DNA from: Paracoccus caeni
Lineage (GTDB): Bacteria; Pseudomonadota; Alphaproteobacteria; Rhodobacterales; Rhodobacteraceae
NCBI RefSeq assembly: GCF_016629665.1
Contig: NZ_JAEPRQ010000005.1
Coordinates: 62,001-126,000, forward strand
DNA length: 64,000 nucleotides
Direction of reading: 5' to 3'
A model generated the notes under the pieces. It was not told the origin of the DNA. It was given only the letters and a program-made list of their open reading frames with translations, and searched no databases. Below, piece after piece: positions 1 through 10,509 of this stretch (positions are counted from its first letter, which is position 1; each line of letters opens with the position of its first letter). The position numbers and the translations under genes were made by a program.

Positions 1-609
1 GATCTGCTTTTGTGTGGTCACGTCCAGCGCGGTGGTCGGCTCGTCCGCGATCAAGAGAACGGGTTCCAGCACCAAAGCCATCGCGATCATGATCCGCTGC
101 CGTTGACCGCCCGACAATTGGTGCGGATAGCTGCGGAAGATGCGGTCCACATCGGGCAGGTGGACCTGCTCCATGATCGCCTTGGCGCGTTTGCGGCGCT
201 CGGATTGGCCCAGTCTGGTGTGAAGCTCCATCACCTCCATGATCTGATCGCCGACCCGCAGGACCGGGTTCAGCGCCGTCATCGGCTCTTGAAAGATCAT
301 CGCCACGCGGGCGGCACGCAGTTCGCGCATCTGCGCCTGCGTCAGCGGCAGCAGGTTCTGGCCTTGCAGGTTGATCTTGCCATTGGCGACCTTCAGCGCC
401 TCGGGCAGAAGGCCCATGATCGCCAGCGAGGTGACCGACTTGCCCGACCCGGATTCGCCGACCAGACAGACGGTTTCGCCCTGACGGATGGTGACATCGA
501 TCCCCTTCAGCACCTGCGGCTGGCCCGGCGTGTCGGGCAAAGCGACGGTCAGGCTTTCGGCCTGAAGCGCGATGTCGGCATTATCGAAATTGCGTGATTT
601 GAACAGCAT
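1..609 (-). CDS. Dipeptide/oligopeptide ABC transporter ATP-binding protein (partial, N-terminal 203 residues)
   Basis: Cytoplasmic ATPase powering import through the two permeases encoded just upstream on the same strand. Visible motifs are Walker A GESGSGKS at residues 51-58, Q-loop FQEPM near 106-110, signature LSGGQRQR at 165-172 and Walker B LLIADEPTTALD at 185-196. The gene runs off the left edge of the window, so the oligopeptide-type C-terminal tail is not seen. The start is the ATG at 607-609, six bases after the permease stop, preceded by AAAGGTC. DppD or OppD type is inferred from family resemblance; the substrate is unknown. Confidence 0.93.
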   Translation of the reverse strand, partial: MLFKSRNFDNADIALQAESLTVALPDTPGQPQVLKGIDVTIRQGETVCLVGESGSGKSVTSLAIMGLLPEALKVANGKINLQGQNLLPLTQAQMRELRAARVAMIFQEPMTALNPVLRVGDQIMEVMELHTRLGQSERRKRAKAIMEQVHLPDVDRIFRSYPHQLSGGQRQRIMIAMALVLEPVLLIADEPTTALDVTTQKQI

Positions 610-614
610 GACCT

Positions 615-1489
615 TTACCCCGCCCGTTTCTTCAGTCGCGGGTCCAGCATGTCGCGCGCCGCATCGCCCAGCAGGTTGATGGCAAGGATGCAGAGCGACA
701 GCATCAGCCCCGGATAAAGGATCAGTTCCGGCTTGATGCGGAAGAACATCCGCCCCTCGGCCATGATATTGCCCCATGTCGGGGTCTCGGTCGAAACGCC
801 CGCGCCAAGGAATGACAGGATCGCCTCGGTCAGGATTGCCGAGGCGAGGATATAGGTGCCCTGCACGATCAGCGGGGCCAGCGTGTTCGGGACCAAATGT
901 CGGATCAGGATTTTCGGCATGGATGAGCCAAGGGCGATGGCGGCCTCGACATAGGGTTCCTCGCGCGCGGCAAGGACGACGGCGCGGACCAGCCGCACCA
1001 CGCGGGGGATTTCGGGGATGGTGATCGCCGCGATGACCGAGCCGACCGAGGGGCCGTTCAACGCCACCAGCGCAATCGCCAGCAGGATCGAGGGGATCGC
1101 CATCAGCGCGTCCATCATCCGCATGATGATCGCATCGGCGGTGCGAAAGAAACCCGCGACCATGCCGATCACCAGCCCAAGCGCGACCGCGACAATGGCG
1201 GTGGCGATGCCGATGGCCAGCGACAGGCGGCCGCCGATCAACACGCGCGACAGGATATCGCGGCCGAAATTGTCGGTGCCCAGCGGGTGTCCCTCCATCG
1301 GGCCTTTCAGGCGCACCAGCGGGTCCATCGCCAGCGGATCATGCGGGACGATCCACGGCGCCAGCAGGGTAAGGACGACGATCACCAGCAGCACCAATGC
1401 AGCGATCTTCGGCGCGATGCCGAAATTCGGCAGGCGGATCAGCCGCAGTAGCGGTTGCATGGCGGAAGCGGGTTGCGTGTCTTGCGCCA

Positions 1490-1490
<1 letters not shown>
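615..1490 (-). CDS. Dipeptide-type ABC transporter permease (DppC-like)
   Basis: Inner-membrane permease of 291 residues with the N-terminal cytoplasmic stretch, first membrane span near residues 28-48 and a block of hydrophobic spans that marks DppC/OppC proteins. The motif HPLGTDNFGRDILSRVLIG (about residues 68-86) is typical of the family, and an EAA-type coupling loop (EAAIALGSSMPKILIRHLVPN region, about 181-201) contacts the ATPase. Its start overlaps the stop of the DppB-like gene by one base, indicating translational coupling in the leftward operon. Confidence 0.93.
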
Positions 1491-2431
<941 letters not shown>

Positions 2432-2488
2432 CGATGGCCCTTTGGTTCAAAGAAAGGGCAGGGGCAGAGGCCGCCCCTGCGGAAAGGA

Positions 2489-4054
2489 TCATTCGGCCTT
2501 TTGCAGGTTCCAGAAGACCGGCACCGGCGAGTTGATCATCTCCGTGATCGTGTTCCGCCGCGCCTGTGGCAGCGAATACTGACCCAAAGGCACCAGCAGG
2601 ACGTTGTCGATGGCATGCTTCTGGATTTCCTCGCCCACCGCCTTTTGCGCATCGGCATCGGTGGCGGCGATGTAATCCTCTTTCAGGGTCTCGATGGTTT
2701 CGTCGGTCGGCCAGCCGAACCATGCATCATTGCCGCGCCCGTTCAGCATCGGGTTCGAGATCGGGTTGGAAATCTCGGGCACCATCCAGTTGGTGATGAA
2801 CAGGTTCCAGCCGCCATCCGCAGGTGCGCCTTGCGAGGCGCGGCGCGTCACCAGCGTCTGCCAGTCCATCGGCTGCATATCGACGGTAAAGCCCGCATCG
2901 CGCAGCGCCTGCGAGATGACGACCGGCTGCGTCACCAGCGCGACCAGATCGGTCGGGGCCATCAGCACGACCGGGGTGCCGTCATAGCCCGCCTCTTCCA
3001 GCAGAGCTTTGGCCTCGTCGATGCCGCCGCCCTGGGTCAGGGTCTCGGCGCCGGTTTCGCTGCCAAGCGGCGTGCCGCAGCCCAGCACGGCGCCGCAGAT
3101 CGTGTAAAACTCGGGATTGCCGATCATCGCCGCCAGAACCGGCTCTTGTGAGATCGCCTTCAGCGCCGCCAGCCGGATCTTTTCATTGTCGAAGGGCGGG
3201 TGCAGGAAATTCAGCCGGGCCATGGTCTGCATGCCGGTCGGCTCGCGCACCTCGACGGTGACGTTCGGATCACCCTCCAGAAGCGGCACCAGATCAACCT
3301 GCATCTGCTCGATATAGTCGATCTCGCCGCTGGACAGCGCATTCACGGCGGTCTGGATATCGGGCATGTTCACCCATCTGACCTTGTCCACATTCACGAC
3401 CTTGCCGCCCGCCATCCAGTCGGCAGGCTCATCCCGCGGCACGTAATCGGGGTTCTTGGCATAGGTCACGCTGATCCCCGGCTGGAACTCCTCTTCAACG
3501 AAGATGAACGGGCCAGAGCCGGTGTAATCGGTGATCGATTCATCCGCAGGCGTTTCGGCGACGCGGGCGGGCATGATGAAGGGCGGCAGCGCCGATTGCT
3601 TCGACAGCACGTCCAGCATCGGGGCGAAAGGCTCGTTCAGGGTCCAGGTGATGGTCTTGTCGTCGGTCGCCTCAAGGCTGGCCGTGCGGTCCATGATGAC
3701 CTGCCCGCCCGCATCCTTCTGCGCCCAGCGGTTCAGCGAGGCGACCACGTCAGTCGCCGTCACCGGCGCGCCATCGTGGAATTTCAACCCGTCGCGCAGC
3801 GTGAACGTATAGGTCAGGCTGTCATCCGAGACGGTCCATTCTGCCATCTGCGGCTGCGGCTGAAATTCGGAATCCTGCGCGATCAGCACGTCATAGATCA
3901 TATAAGCGTGGTCGCGGCTGATATGGGCGGTGGTGATGATCGGGTCCAGAACGCGCAGGCCCGAATGCATGACGGCGTTGACGGTCGTTTCGGCCCATGC
4001 CGCCCCCGTCAGGATGGTCGAGGCCAGCAGCGTGGCGGTGACTTTCTTGAGCAT
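2489..4054 (-). CDS. Periplasmic substrate-binding protein of peptide ABC transporter (SBP family 5)
   Basis: Periplasmic receptor of 521 residues that captures substrate for the downstream permeases. The signal peptide MLKKVTATLLASTILTGAAWA is followed by a probable cut before ETTV. Family 5 features include the early segment LDPIITTAHISRDHAYMIYD and LRDGLKFHDGAPVTATDVVAS near residues 89-109. Length is normal for DppA-like receptors. It is the first transporter gene in the leftward operon, 51 bases after the M81 peptidase gene, so its ligand may be processed by, or related to the substrate of, that enzyme (inference). Confidence 0.93.
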   Translation of the reverse strand: MLKKVTATLLASTILTGAAWAETTVNAVMHSGLRVLDPIITTAHISRDHAYMIYDVLIAQDSEFQPQPQMAEWTVSDDSLTYTFTLRDGLKFHDGAPVTATDVVASLNRWAQKDAGGQVIMDRTASLEATDDKTITWTLNEPFAPMLDVLSKQSALPPFIMPARVAETPADESITDYTGSGPFIFVEEEFQPGISVTYAKNPDYVPRDEPADWMAGGKVVNVDKVRWVNMPDIQTAVNALSSGEIDYIEQMQVDLVPLLEGDPNVTVEVREPTGMQTMARLNFLHPPFDNEKIRLAALKAISQEPVLAAMIGNPEFYTICGAVLGCGTPLGSETGAETLTQGGGIDEAKALLEEAGYDGTPVVLMAPTDLVALVTQPVVISQALRDAGFTVDMQPMDWQTLVTRRASQGAPADGGWNLFITNWMVPEISNPISNPMLNGRGNDAWFGWPTDETIETLKEDYIAATDADAQKAVGEEIQKHAIDNVLLVPLGQYSLPQARRNTITEMINSPVPVFWNLQKAE

Positions 4055-4105
4055 GTTATCCTCTCTGTTGATCGTGGAATGCGAGGGCCGGTCTTGTTGC
4101 CAGCT

Positions 4106-5632
4106 TCACGCGGTCTTGCTGAAGGTCGGTCCGCCGGGCTCCAGCCGGATGCCGGGGCGCAGGTGTCGCCATGGCAGGCTTGCCGGGCTCAACGGCATCG
4201 GGCCGGGGGCGGTGCAAGTCAGGATCGTCTCAGCAATGTCGTTGAAATCTGCCCGGAAGTGAACCGAACTTTTGACGACGACGATGTCCTGATCCTCGGG
4301 GTCGATGCCGACCATGCGGAAAATCTGGCGGTCTGCCATTTGCGTCTTTTCGCTGCTGACGGCGATGCGGACGCCGCCGATCCGCAGGCAGGCCGAGGGG
4401 CCAAGCCGCAGATGCGCGCCGCCAAAATAGCCGCCGGTCGCGTGGCAATTGCCGTCCGACAGCTTCTCGACGGTAAAGGCCGCGATCAGCGGGGCATCGC
4501 CCGGAATCCCGGATTTGCCGCCAAGGGCCAGCCGGATCTGGGCACCTTCGCCCGCCTCATGCGCGGCCTTCGCCGCCGCCGGGTCGGCGATCAGCCCAAG
4601 GCAGGCGCGGTCGGCATCAGCGGCGATCAGGGCGCGCAAAATGCCGGTCGTGTCCGAATCGCCGCCAGCGCCGGGATTGTCCTGCGTGTCGGCGATGATG
4701 ACCGGGCGGGTGGTCTTGGCCGCAATTTGCCGGGCCAGCGCGACAGCCTCATCCGGGGCGTAGGATGCCCCTGCAAATTCGGGTTCAGCCTTGTTCACCG
4801 CTGCTAGAATCCGGTCTGCCACGGCATCGGCCTGCGCCTGAGTTGAGGCATAGGCCACGACCGAGGGACCGCAATCGGCGAAATCGGCAGCCGGAAACCC
4901 CATGAAAAGCGAGGCTGTATGCAGCCCCTCGGCTGGTTCGGCAGAGAGCTGATATAGCCTGCCGCCCGGTTCCCCCAAGGTCGATTGCCACGCAATCGGG
5001 ATCAGGAAATCAAGCTGCCGGAACGCCTTGAAGTTCGGCCCGCCGCGCATCAGCCGGTCAAGCTCAATGGCCGCGCGCGCGCCTGTTTCGGCCATGTCCA
5101 CATGCGGATAGGTGCGAAAGCCCACCAGACAATCCGCCGCCCGGACCATCGCTTCACTGATATTCCCATGCAGATCCAAAGCCGCGACGACCGGCACATC
5201 GGGGCCGACAGCATCGCGGACGCGTCGCAAGAGTTCGCCTTCACCATCCGGCGCATTCTCGGCCACCATTGCGCCGTGCAGATCCAGAAACACGCCGTCC
5301 CACGGGCCTTGGTCGCGCAATGCCGCAATGATTTCGCCAGTGATGGCGTCATGGCAATCGGTGGTCACCGGGGCCGAGGGCACCGCGCCCGCCCAGATCA
5401 GCGGCACCAGATCCCAATCCGCCTGCGCTGCATGGGCAATCGCCCCCGCCACCGGCAGGTTCACATCGCTGCCATGCTTCAAAATCTCATCGCCGCGCGA
5501 CAGCGGCAGATAGCCGCCCCCTTGCCGGAACGCCGCCATATCGGCCGGGCTTGGCGCGAAGGAATTGCTTTCATGCACAAATCCGGCCAGCGCGACCCGC
5601 GGCTTTCGGATTTTCTGGCTGTTCTGCTGCAT
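4106..5632 (-). CDS. M81 family metallopeptidase (MlrC-like)
   Basis: Putative zinc peptidase of about 508 residues. Family marks are FVHESNSFAP near the N-terminus, DLHGAM, the ALDLHGN segment, and DTQDNPGAGGDSDTTG in the middle; the two-part layout fits the MlrC N- and C-terminal domains. MlrC itself finishes microcystin breakdown, but relatives occur widely beside peptide transporters, as here. I start at ATG 5630-5632; a longer frame would begin at TTG 5665 and run through an inverted repeat that looks like an operator. Divergent from an IclR regulator. Natural substrate is unknown. Confidence 0.88.
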   Translation of the reverse strand: MQQNSQKIRKPRVALAGFVHESNSFAPSPADMAAFRQGGGYLPLSRGDEILKHGSDVNLPVAGAIAHAAQADWDLVPLIWAGAVPSAPVTTDCHDAITGEIIAALRDQGPWDGVFLDLHGAMVAENAPDGEGELLRRVRDAVGPDVPVVAALDLHGNISEAMVRAADCLVGFRTYPHVDMAETGARAAIELDRLMRGGPNFKAFRQLDFLIPIAWQSTLGEPGGRLYQLSAEPAEGLHTASLFMGFPAADFADCGPSVVAYASTQAQADAVADRILAAVNKAEPEFAGASYAPDEAVALARQIAAKTTRPVIIADTQDNPGAGGDSDTTGILRALIAADADRACLGLIADPAAAKAAHEAGEGAQIRLALGGKSGIPGDAPLIAAFTVEKLSDGNCHATGGYFGGAHLRLGPSACLRIGGVRIAVSSEKTQMADRQIFRMVGIDPEDQDIVVVKSSVHFRADFNDIAETILTCTAPGPMPLSPASLPWRHLRPGIRLEPGGPTFSKTA

Positions 5633-5633
5633 A

Positions 5634-5654
5634 CTGTATTGCACTCCGATACAG
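5634..5654. promoter_or_regulatory. Inverted repeat in the divergent M81 / IclR promoter region
   Basis: CTGTAT and ATACAG form perfect 6-bp arms around a 9-base spacer, just upstream of the peptidase start and about 60 bases before the IclR-type regulator. Position and symmetry fit an operator for that regulator, but binding is inference. Confidence 0.4.
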
Positions 5655-5712
5655 GTGCATTGCAAAATGAGCTTAGAGAATAGATTTTTAATCTGTCAAC
5701 TGCGGAGTGCCG

Positions 5713-6501
5713 ATGTCGTCTGCCGCGCCCGAATTCGCCGATGAATTGCCTGACGATCCGCTTTTCGTTCAGGCGCTTGGCCGTGCGATGCGCGTGATGG
5801 AGGCATTTCAGAAAGCCGAACGCCCCCTGTCGCTTGCCGAGATCGCGGCGGCCACAGGCATCACCCGCAGTGCGGCGCAGCGAATCGTTCATACGTTGCG
5901 CAAGCTGGGCTATCTGCGGATGGCACCGGACGGGCGGGGGTTTTTGCCCGATCTGGCGGTGCTTAACCTCACCTATGATTATCTGCGGCTGAACCCGCTG
6001 ATCCGTCGGGCCAGTGCGCCGCTTCTGGAACTGCGCCGAACCGTGCGCGAACGGGTCGATCTGTCGCTCTTCGATGGGCAGCGGATGGTTTACGCCTCGC
6101 GGCTTCAAAGCAAACGCGAAATGTTTTTCGCCACGCTGGTCGGGCACAGCGTCCCGACCTATTGCACCTCGGGCGGTTGGGCGGTGATGGCGATGCTGCC
6201 GGATGACGAGGTGGATCAATTGCTTGCCGCAGCCGATATGCGCGCCCTGACCCCGCGCACGCTGACCGATCCCGATGCGATCCGCGCGCAGATCGCGTTG
6301 GTCAGGCAGAACGGTCACGCGCTGGCATTCGAGCAGATCCTGATGGGCGAGATCGCGCTTGGCGTGGCCATCGCCGACCCGGCTGGTCGCCCGGTCGCGG
6401 CGATCCATGTCGCGGCATCCTTGGCCGAATGGGAGCCAGAGGAATTCCGCCGCCGCATTGCCCCCCTTGCCGCAGAGGCCGCGCTTGCGATCTCGCGCTG
6501 A
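5713..6501 (+). CDS. IclR family transcriptional regulator
   Basis: Cytoplasmic DNA-binding regulator of 262 residues. Residues about 20-80 form the N-terminal winged helix (LAEIAAATGITRSAAQRIVHTL, then the wing GYLRMAPDGRGF). The remainder is the IclR effector-binding domain, with the PTYCTSGGWAVMA and EQILMGEIALGVAIADPAGRPVAAIHVAA segments. I chose ATG 5713 (GGAG six bases upstream) over GTG 5707. It is transcribed away from the peptidase and transporter operon and probably controls it; the effector is unknown. Confidence 0.93.
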   Translation: MSSAAPEFADELPDDPLFVQALGRAMRVMEAFQKAERPLSLAEIAAATGITRSAAQRIVHTLRKLGYLRMAPDGRGFLPDLAVLNLTYDYLRLNPLIRRASAPLLELRRTVRERVDLSLFDGQRMVYASRLQSKREMFFATLVGHSVPTYCTSGGWAVMAMLPDDEVDQLLAAADMRALTPRTLTDPDAIRAQIALVRQNGHALAFEQILMGEIALGVAIADPAGRPVAAIHVAASLAEWEPEEFRRRIAPLAAEAALAISR

Positions 6502-6841
6502 GGCGGGTTTCGCAAACTGCCCTAAATCGCCGCAAGCCTGCACCTTTCGCAGGTGGTCGCATGATTCTGCGGCAATCGCCTGCGATTTTTGCAAAGGTTA
6601 ACGGAGGCTGCGCGGGGGCGTGCTGCAAACGGCGGTCATCGATCAGGTAACTTATTATATAAATCAATATAATACAGTTTATTTTTAATGTATTTTTTCG
6701 CCTTTTCGGGGTGAGCATCCCCTGCTTTTCCAATGGTGCTGGCGTGCCATTAAATGTCGCAATTGGTGTTGCCACCTGCCCAAGCCGCCGCTTAACGTGA
6801 GAGGGCGCTGAACAACGATATCAAAACAGGGAGAGCGCCCA
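6502..6841. other. Intergenic region with AT-rich island and palindrome
   Basis: No gene is convincing here. About 6640-6710 is strikingly AT-rich against the GC-rich surroundings and holds the inverted repeat ATTATAT / ATATAAT (6654-6660 and 6667-6673, 6-base spacer). It probably contains the promoter and a regulator site for the polyamine-type ABC operon that follows. Confidence 0.45.
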
Positions 6842-7945
6842 TTGCTGGATGATACCCACGGCGACGCCTTTGTCGCCTTCGAGCATGTGCAAAAGAGCTA
6901 TGACGGCAAATCGCTGGTCGTGAAGGATCTGAACCTTCGCATCGGCAAGGGCGAGTTCCTGACGATGCTCGGGCCATCGGGGTCGGGGAAGACCACCTGC
7001 CTGATGATGCTGGCCGGGTTCGAGACCGCAACCCATGGCGAGATCCTGCTGGACGGTCGCCCGATCAATCAGGTGCCTCCGCATAAGCGTGGCATCGGCA
7101 TGGTGTTTCAGAACTACGCCCTGTTCCCGCACATGACCGTGGGCGAGAACCTGTCCTTCCCGCTGGAAGTGCGCGGCATGTCGAAGTCCGAGCGCGAGAC
7201 CCGGATCAAGCGGGCGCTGGACATGGTGCAGATGGGCGCATTCGCCAATCGCCGCCCGGCACAGCTTTCGGGCGGTCAGCAGCAACGGATCGCCTTGGCC
7301 CGCGCGCTGGTGTTTGATCCCAAGCTGGTTCTGATGGACGAACCGCTGGGCGCTTTGGACAAACAGCTTCGCGAGCATATGCAGTTCGAGATCAAGCAAC
7401 TGCACGAAACCCTTGGCATCACCGTCGTCTATGTGACCCATGATCAGGGCGAGGCCTTGACCATGTCGGACCGCGTGGCCGTCTTCAACGATGGCCGTAT
7501 CCAGCAGCTTGCCCCGCCGGCAGAGCTTTACGAGCGTCCCGAAAACAGCTTCGTCGCCCAGTTCATCGGCGAGAACAACAAGCTGCAGGGCACGATCGAG
7601 GAACTGAGCGGCGACAAGGCCTTGGTCCGGCTTGGCAGCGGCGAGCTGATCGACGCGACCCCGGTTAACGTGACCCAGAAGGGGCAGCCGACATTGGTGT
7701 CGATCCGGCCCGAGCGGGTCGAGTTCAAACCGGAAATGATGCCCGCCGACGCCCATCTGGTCGATGCGACCGTGCGCGATGTCATTTACATGGGCGATAT
7801 CCTTCGCGTCCGTCTGCATGTGGCAGGCTCGGACGAGTTCGTGATGAAGATCCGCAATACGCTGGGCCAGACGAAGCTGTCGCCCGGTCAGGAGATCAAG
7901 GTTGGATGGCATCCGGCGGATGCCCGTGCGCTGGACCCGGTGTGA
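6842..7945 (+). CDS. Polyamine-type ABC transporter ATP-binding protein (PotA-like)
   Basis: Cytoplasmic ATPase of 367 residues. Motifs: Walker A GPSGSGKTTC near residues 44-52, Q-loop FQNYALFPHMTV, signature LSGGQQQR near 141-148, Walker B LVLMDEPLGALD near 160-171, then a TOBE domain in the last 110 residues (VSIRPERVEF). The start is TTG at 6842, with GGGAGAG 6-12 bases upstream; no in-frame ATG fits. It heads the operon of three binding proteins and two permeases and likely energises them all. PotA/spermidine-putrescine class is inferred from similarity. Confidence 0.92.
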   Translation: MLDDTHGDAFVAFEHVQKSYDGKSLVVKDLNLRIGKGEFLTMLGPSGSGKTTCLMMLAGFETATHGEILLDGRPINQVPPHKRGIGMVFQNYALFPHMTVGENLSFPLEVRGMSKSERETRIKRALDMVQMGAFANRRPAQLSGGQQQRIALARALVFDPKLVLMDEPLGALDKQLREHMQFEIKQLHETLGITVVYVTHDQGEALTMSDRVAVFNDGRIQQLAPPAELYERPENSFVAQFIGENNKLQGTIEELSGDKALVRLGSGELIDATPVNVTQKGQPTLVSIRPERVEFKPEMMPADAHLVDATVRDVIYMGDILRVRLHVAGSDEFVMKIRNTLGQTKLSPGQEIKVGWHPADARALDPV

Positions 7946-8131
7946 TCATCGGGCACCAGTCGTGGAAGTGACGATGAGTATGTTGTGCAAGGCTGCGCAG
8001 AGCAAAACCGCTGATCGCCGCGAGGGCGGGGCGGATGGCGCTGGCCCGATTTACCTGGATCATCGGCCCTTTCGGGGCCGCGCCTGCCGGGTGGCAGGAG
8101 CCTCGTATTTTCATGAAGCTGGGAGAAGTTG

Positions 8132-9202
8132 ATGAAAAGAATGCTTATTCTAAGCACCGCGCTTGGCCTGATGGCATCGCCGGTTCTGGCCGATGTCAAT
8201 CTGCTGTCCTGGGGCGGTGCCTATGGCAACAGCCATGTCGAAGCCTATGCCAAGCCCTTCGAGGCTGAATCCGGCATCAAGGTGAATGTGGCCGATGCCG
8301 ATAACCCGGCGACGCCGATCAAGGCGATGGTCGAGGCGGGCAACGTCTCGGCTGATGTGGCTTCGGTCGAATATGCGGACGCGGTGCGGCTGTGCGACGA
8401 GGGGCTTCTGGAAGAGATCGATCCCGCGATCCTTGCCGCAGGCGATGACGGCACCGCTGCGGCGGACGACTTCATCGAGGGCGCGATCACCGAATGTTTC
8501 GTCGGCACCGACGTTTATTCGATGATCCTTGCCTATGACGACAGCAAGTTTGACGGCGCGAAGCCCGCGACCCCGAACGACTTCTTCGACACCGAGGCCT
8601 TCCCCGGCAAGCGCACCATGCGCAAGGGCGCGAAGTTCAATCTGGAATTCGCGCTGATGGCCGATGGCGTCCCCGCAGAAGAGGTTTATGACGTTCTTTC
8701 GACCCCGGAAGGCGTCGATCGCGCCTTTGAGAAGCTGGAGTCGATCAAGGGCGACATCATCTGGTGGGAAGCTGGTGCCCAGCCGCCGCAACTGCTGGCC
8801 GATGGCGAAGTCACCATGGCCTATGCGTTCAACGGGCGGATCTTCAACGCCTCGCAGGGCGAGGGCAAGCCGTTCAAGATCGTCTGGGACGGCCAGATCT
8901 ACGAGATGGAAGGCTGGGTCGTGCCGAAGGGTGCGCCCAATCTGGAAGATGCGCTGAAGTTCATCACCTTCTCGACCTCGACCGCGCCGCAGGCCCGCGC
9001 CGCTGAATTCATCAGCTACGGTCCTCCGCGCCGCTCGGCAGCCGCAGCGGTCGGCAATATCGAGGGCACCGAAGAGCCGATGGGTCCGAACCTGCCGACA
9101 TTCGAGGCGAACATGGCCAACGCTCTGGCGTCGAACCTCGACTTCTGGGTCGATCATGATGCCGAACTGAATGAGCGTTTCAATAGCTGGCTTGCCAACT
9201 GA
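8132..9202 (+). CDS. Polyamine-type extracellular solute-binding protein, paralogue 1
   Basis: Periplasmic receptor of 356 residues with signal peptide MKRMLILSTALGLMASPVLA and mature start DVNLLSWGGAYG. The SWGGAYG opening, SGIKV and WEAGAQPPQLLADGE segments are those of PotD-like receptors (SBP family 1/8). The start is ATG 8132, with GGGAG at 8121-8125. It is the most divergent of three consecutive paralogues, all closing with WxDHDAELxERFNxWLA. Ligand is unknown; polyamine or an amino-acid-like cation is inferred from the transporter class. Confidence 0.92.
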   Translation: MKRMLILSTALGLMASPVLADVNLLSWGGAYGNSHVEAYAKPFEAESGIKVNVADADNPATPIKAMVEAGNVSADVASVEYADAVRLCDEGLLEEIDPAILAAGDDGTAAADDFIEGAITECFVGTDVYSMILAYDDSKFDGAKPATPNDFFDTEAFPGKRTMRKGAKFNLEFALMADGVPAEEVYDVLSTPEGVDRAFEKLESIKGDIIWWEAGAQPPQLLADGEVTMAYAFNGRIFNASQGEGKPFKIVWDGQIYEMEGWVVPKGAPNLEDALKFITFSTSTAPQARAAEFISYGPPRRSAAAAVGNIEGTEEPMGPNLPTFEANMANALASNLDFWVDHDAELNERFNSWLAN

Positions 9203-9213
9203 ACAAGACCCCG

Positions 9214-9237
9214 TCGGGCGGCCATCGTGCCGCCCGA
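9214..9237 (+). other. Intercistronic hairpin after binding-protein gene 1
   Basis: Perfect 9-bp stem TCGGGCGGC / GCCGCCCGA with a 6-base loop, 12 bases after the stop codon. No T-run follows, so it looks like an mRNA 3'-end stabiliser or weak attenuator rather than a full terminator. Confidence 0.55.
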
Positions 9238-9317
9238 TAACCAACCGGCGTAAGATCGGAACGACGACAAGGCGGCATAAGATCGCCCGTAATCATATCC
9301 ATCAGGGAGAATAGCAG

Positions 9318-10391
9318 ATGAGATCCATTCTGCTTCTGACAACCACACTTGCGGTCACGACCTACGCCGCCTCTGCGCAAGAGGTGAACGTGGTCTCATG
9401 GGGCGGCGCCTATGAGGTCAGTCAGGTCGAGGCCTACAACAAGCCCTTCACCGCCGAGACCGGCATCAAGGTCAACATGATCGCCGCCGACAATCCGGCG
9501 ACGCCGCTGAAAGCGCAATTCGAGGCCAAAAACATCACCGGCGATGTGTTCGACATCGAAGTCTCGGACGCGATCCGCCTGTGCGACGAAGGTGCGCTGC
9601 TGGAGATTGACCCGGCGGATCTGCCCGCGGCGCCCGACGGCACCCCTGCCGCTGAAGATTTCATCGACGGCGCGTTGCTGGATTGCGCTGTGGCGAACAT
9701 CTTCTGGGGGACCGTGATCGCCTTCGATACCACGAAATTCGAAGGTAACGCCCCCTCGACCGCTGCCGATTTCTTTGACATCGAGACCTATCCGGGCAAA
9801 CGCGGTCTGCCGAAGAACCCCAAACGCACGCTGTATCTGGCATTGATCGCGGATGGCGTCGCGCCGGATGAAATCTACGACAAGCTGTCCACCGACGAAG
9901 GTGTCGAGCAGGCTTTGGCCAAGCTTGATACGATCAAGGATGAGATCGTCTGGTGGGAAGCGGGGGCGCAGCCCGTGCAGCTTCTGGCCGATGGCGAGGT
10001 GACGATGGCCACCGGCTATAACGGTCGCTTCTTCGATGCGATGGTTGCCGAAGGCCGCCCGTTCGAGATCATCTGGGACGGGCAATACATGGACATGGAT
10101 ATGTTCGTGATTGCCAAGGATTCGCCCAATCCCGAAGAGGCGATGGAGTATCTGAAATTCGCCACCGATACGCAGCGGCTTGCCGATCAGGCGAAATACA
10201 TCGCCTATGGTCCGTCGCGCAAATCCTCGGCGGCACTGGTCGGGATGTATCAGGACGGCAAGACCGAAATGGGTCCGCATATGCCGACCAATCCGGAACA
10301 CATGTCCACCGCCGTCATGGACGACCCGGAATTCTGGGCCGACCACGACGCCGAACTGTCCGAGCGTTTCAACGCCTGGCTTGCCGGCTGA
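9318..10391 (+). CDS. Polyamine-type extracellular solute-binding protein, paralogue 2
   Basis: Periplasmic receptor of 357 residues. Signal peptide about residues 1-20 (ends TTYAASAQ), mature start EVNVVSWGGAYE. It is closely similar along its whole length to paralogue 3 (same EVSQVEAYNKPF, KRGLPKxPKRTLYLALIADG and DGKTEMGPHMPT segments) and less so to paralogue 1. GGGAGAA lies before the ATG. The triplet arose by tandem duplication (inference); each copy may bind a different ligand while sharing the permeases. Confidence 0.92.
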   Translation: MRSILLLTTTLAVTTYAASAQEVNVVSWGGAYEVSQVEAYNKPFTAETGIKVNMIAADNPATPLKAQFEAKNITGDVFDIEVSDAIRLCDEGALLEIDPADLPAAPDGTPAAEDFIDGALLDCAVANIFWGTVIAFDTTKFEGNAPSTAADFFDIETYPGKRGLPKNPKRTLYLALIADGVAPDEIYDKLSTDEGVEQALAKLDTIKDEIVWWEAGAQPVQLLADGEVTMATGYNGRFFDAMVAEGRPFEIIWDGQYMDMDMFVIAKDSPNPEEAMEYLKFATDTQRLADQAKYIAYGPSRKSSAALVGMYQDGKTEMGPHMPTNPEHMSTAVMDDPEFWADHDAELSERFNAWLAG

Positions 10392-10399
10392 CCACGACA

Positions 10400-10424
10400 G
10401 GCGGGCGGCCCTGCGCTGCCCGCC
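10400..10424 (+). other. Intercistronic hairpin after binding-protein gene 2
   Basis: Arms GGCGGGC and GCCCGCC around an 11-base loop, starting nine bases after the stop codon and followed by only a short TTGTT. It occupies the same place as the hairpins behind paralogues 1 and 3. Confidence 0.5.
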
Positions 10425-10509
10425 CTTGTTCGACATAACGGGATAATGGCCCGGAACGGCCAAGAATTGCGGACCGATACGGGACGCATCTAACGGGAGA
10501 CCGAAGAAG

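Noticed and set aside
3200..4807. 535-codon rightward open frame
   Set aside because: It runs antisense across the binding-protein and M81 peptidase genes. Its low-complexity R/H/G/Q-rich product is typical of reverse-strand frames in GC-rich DNA.
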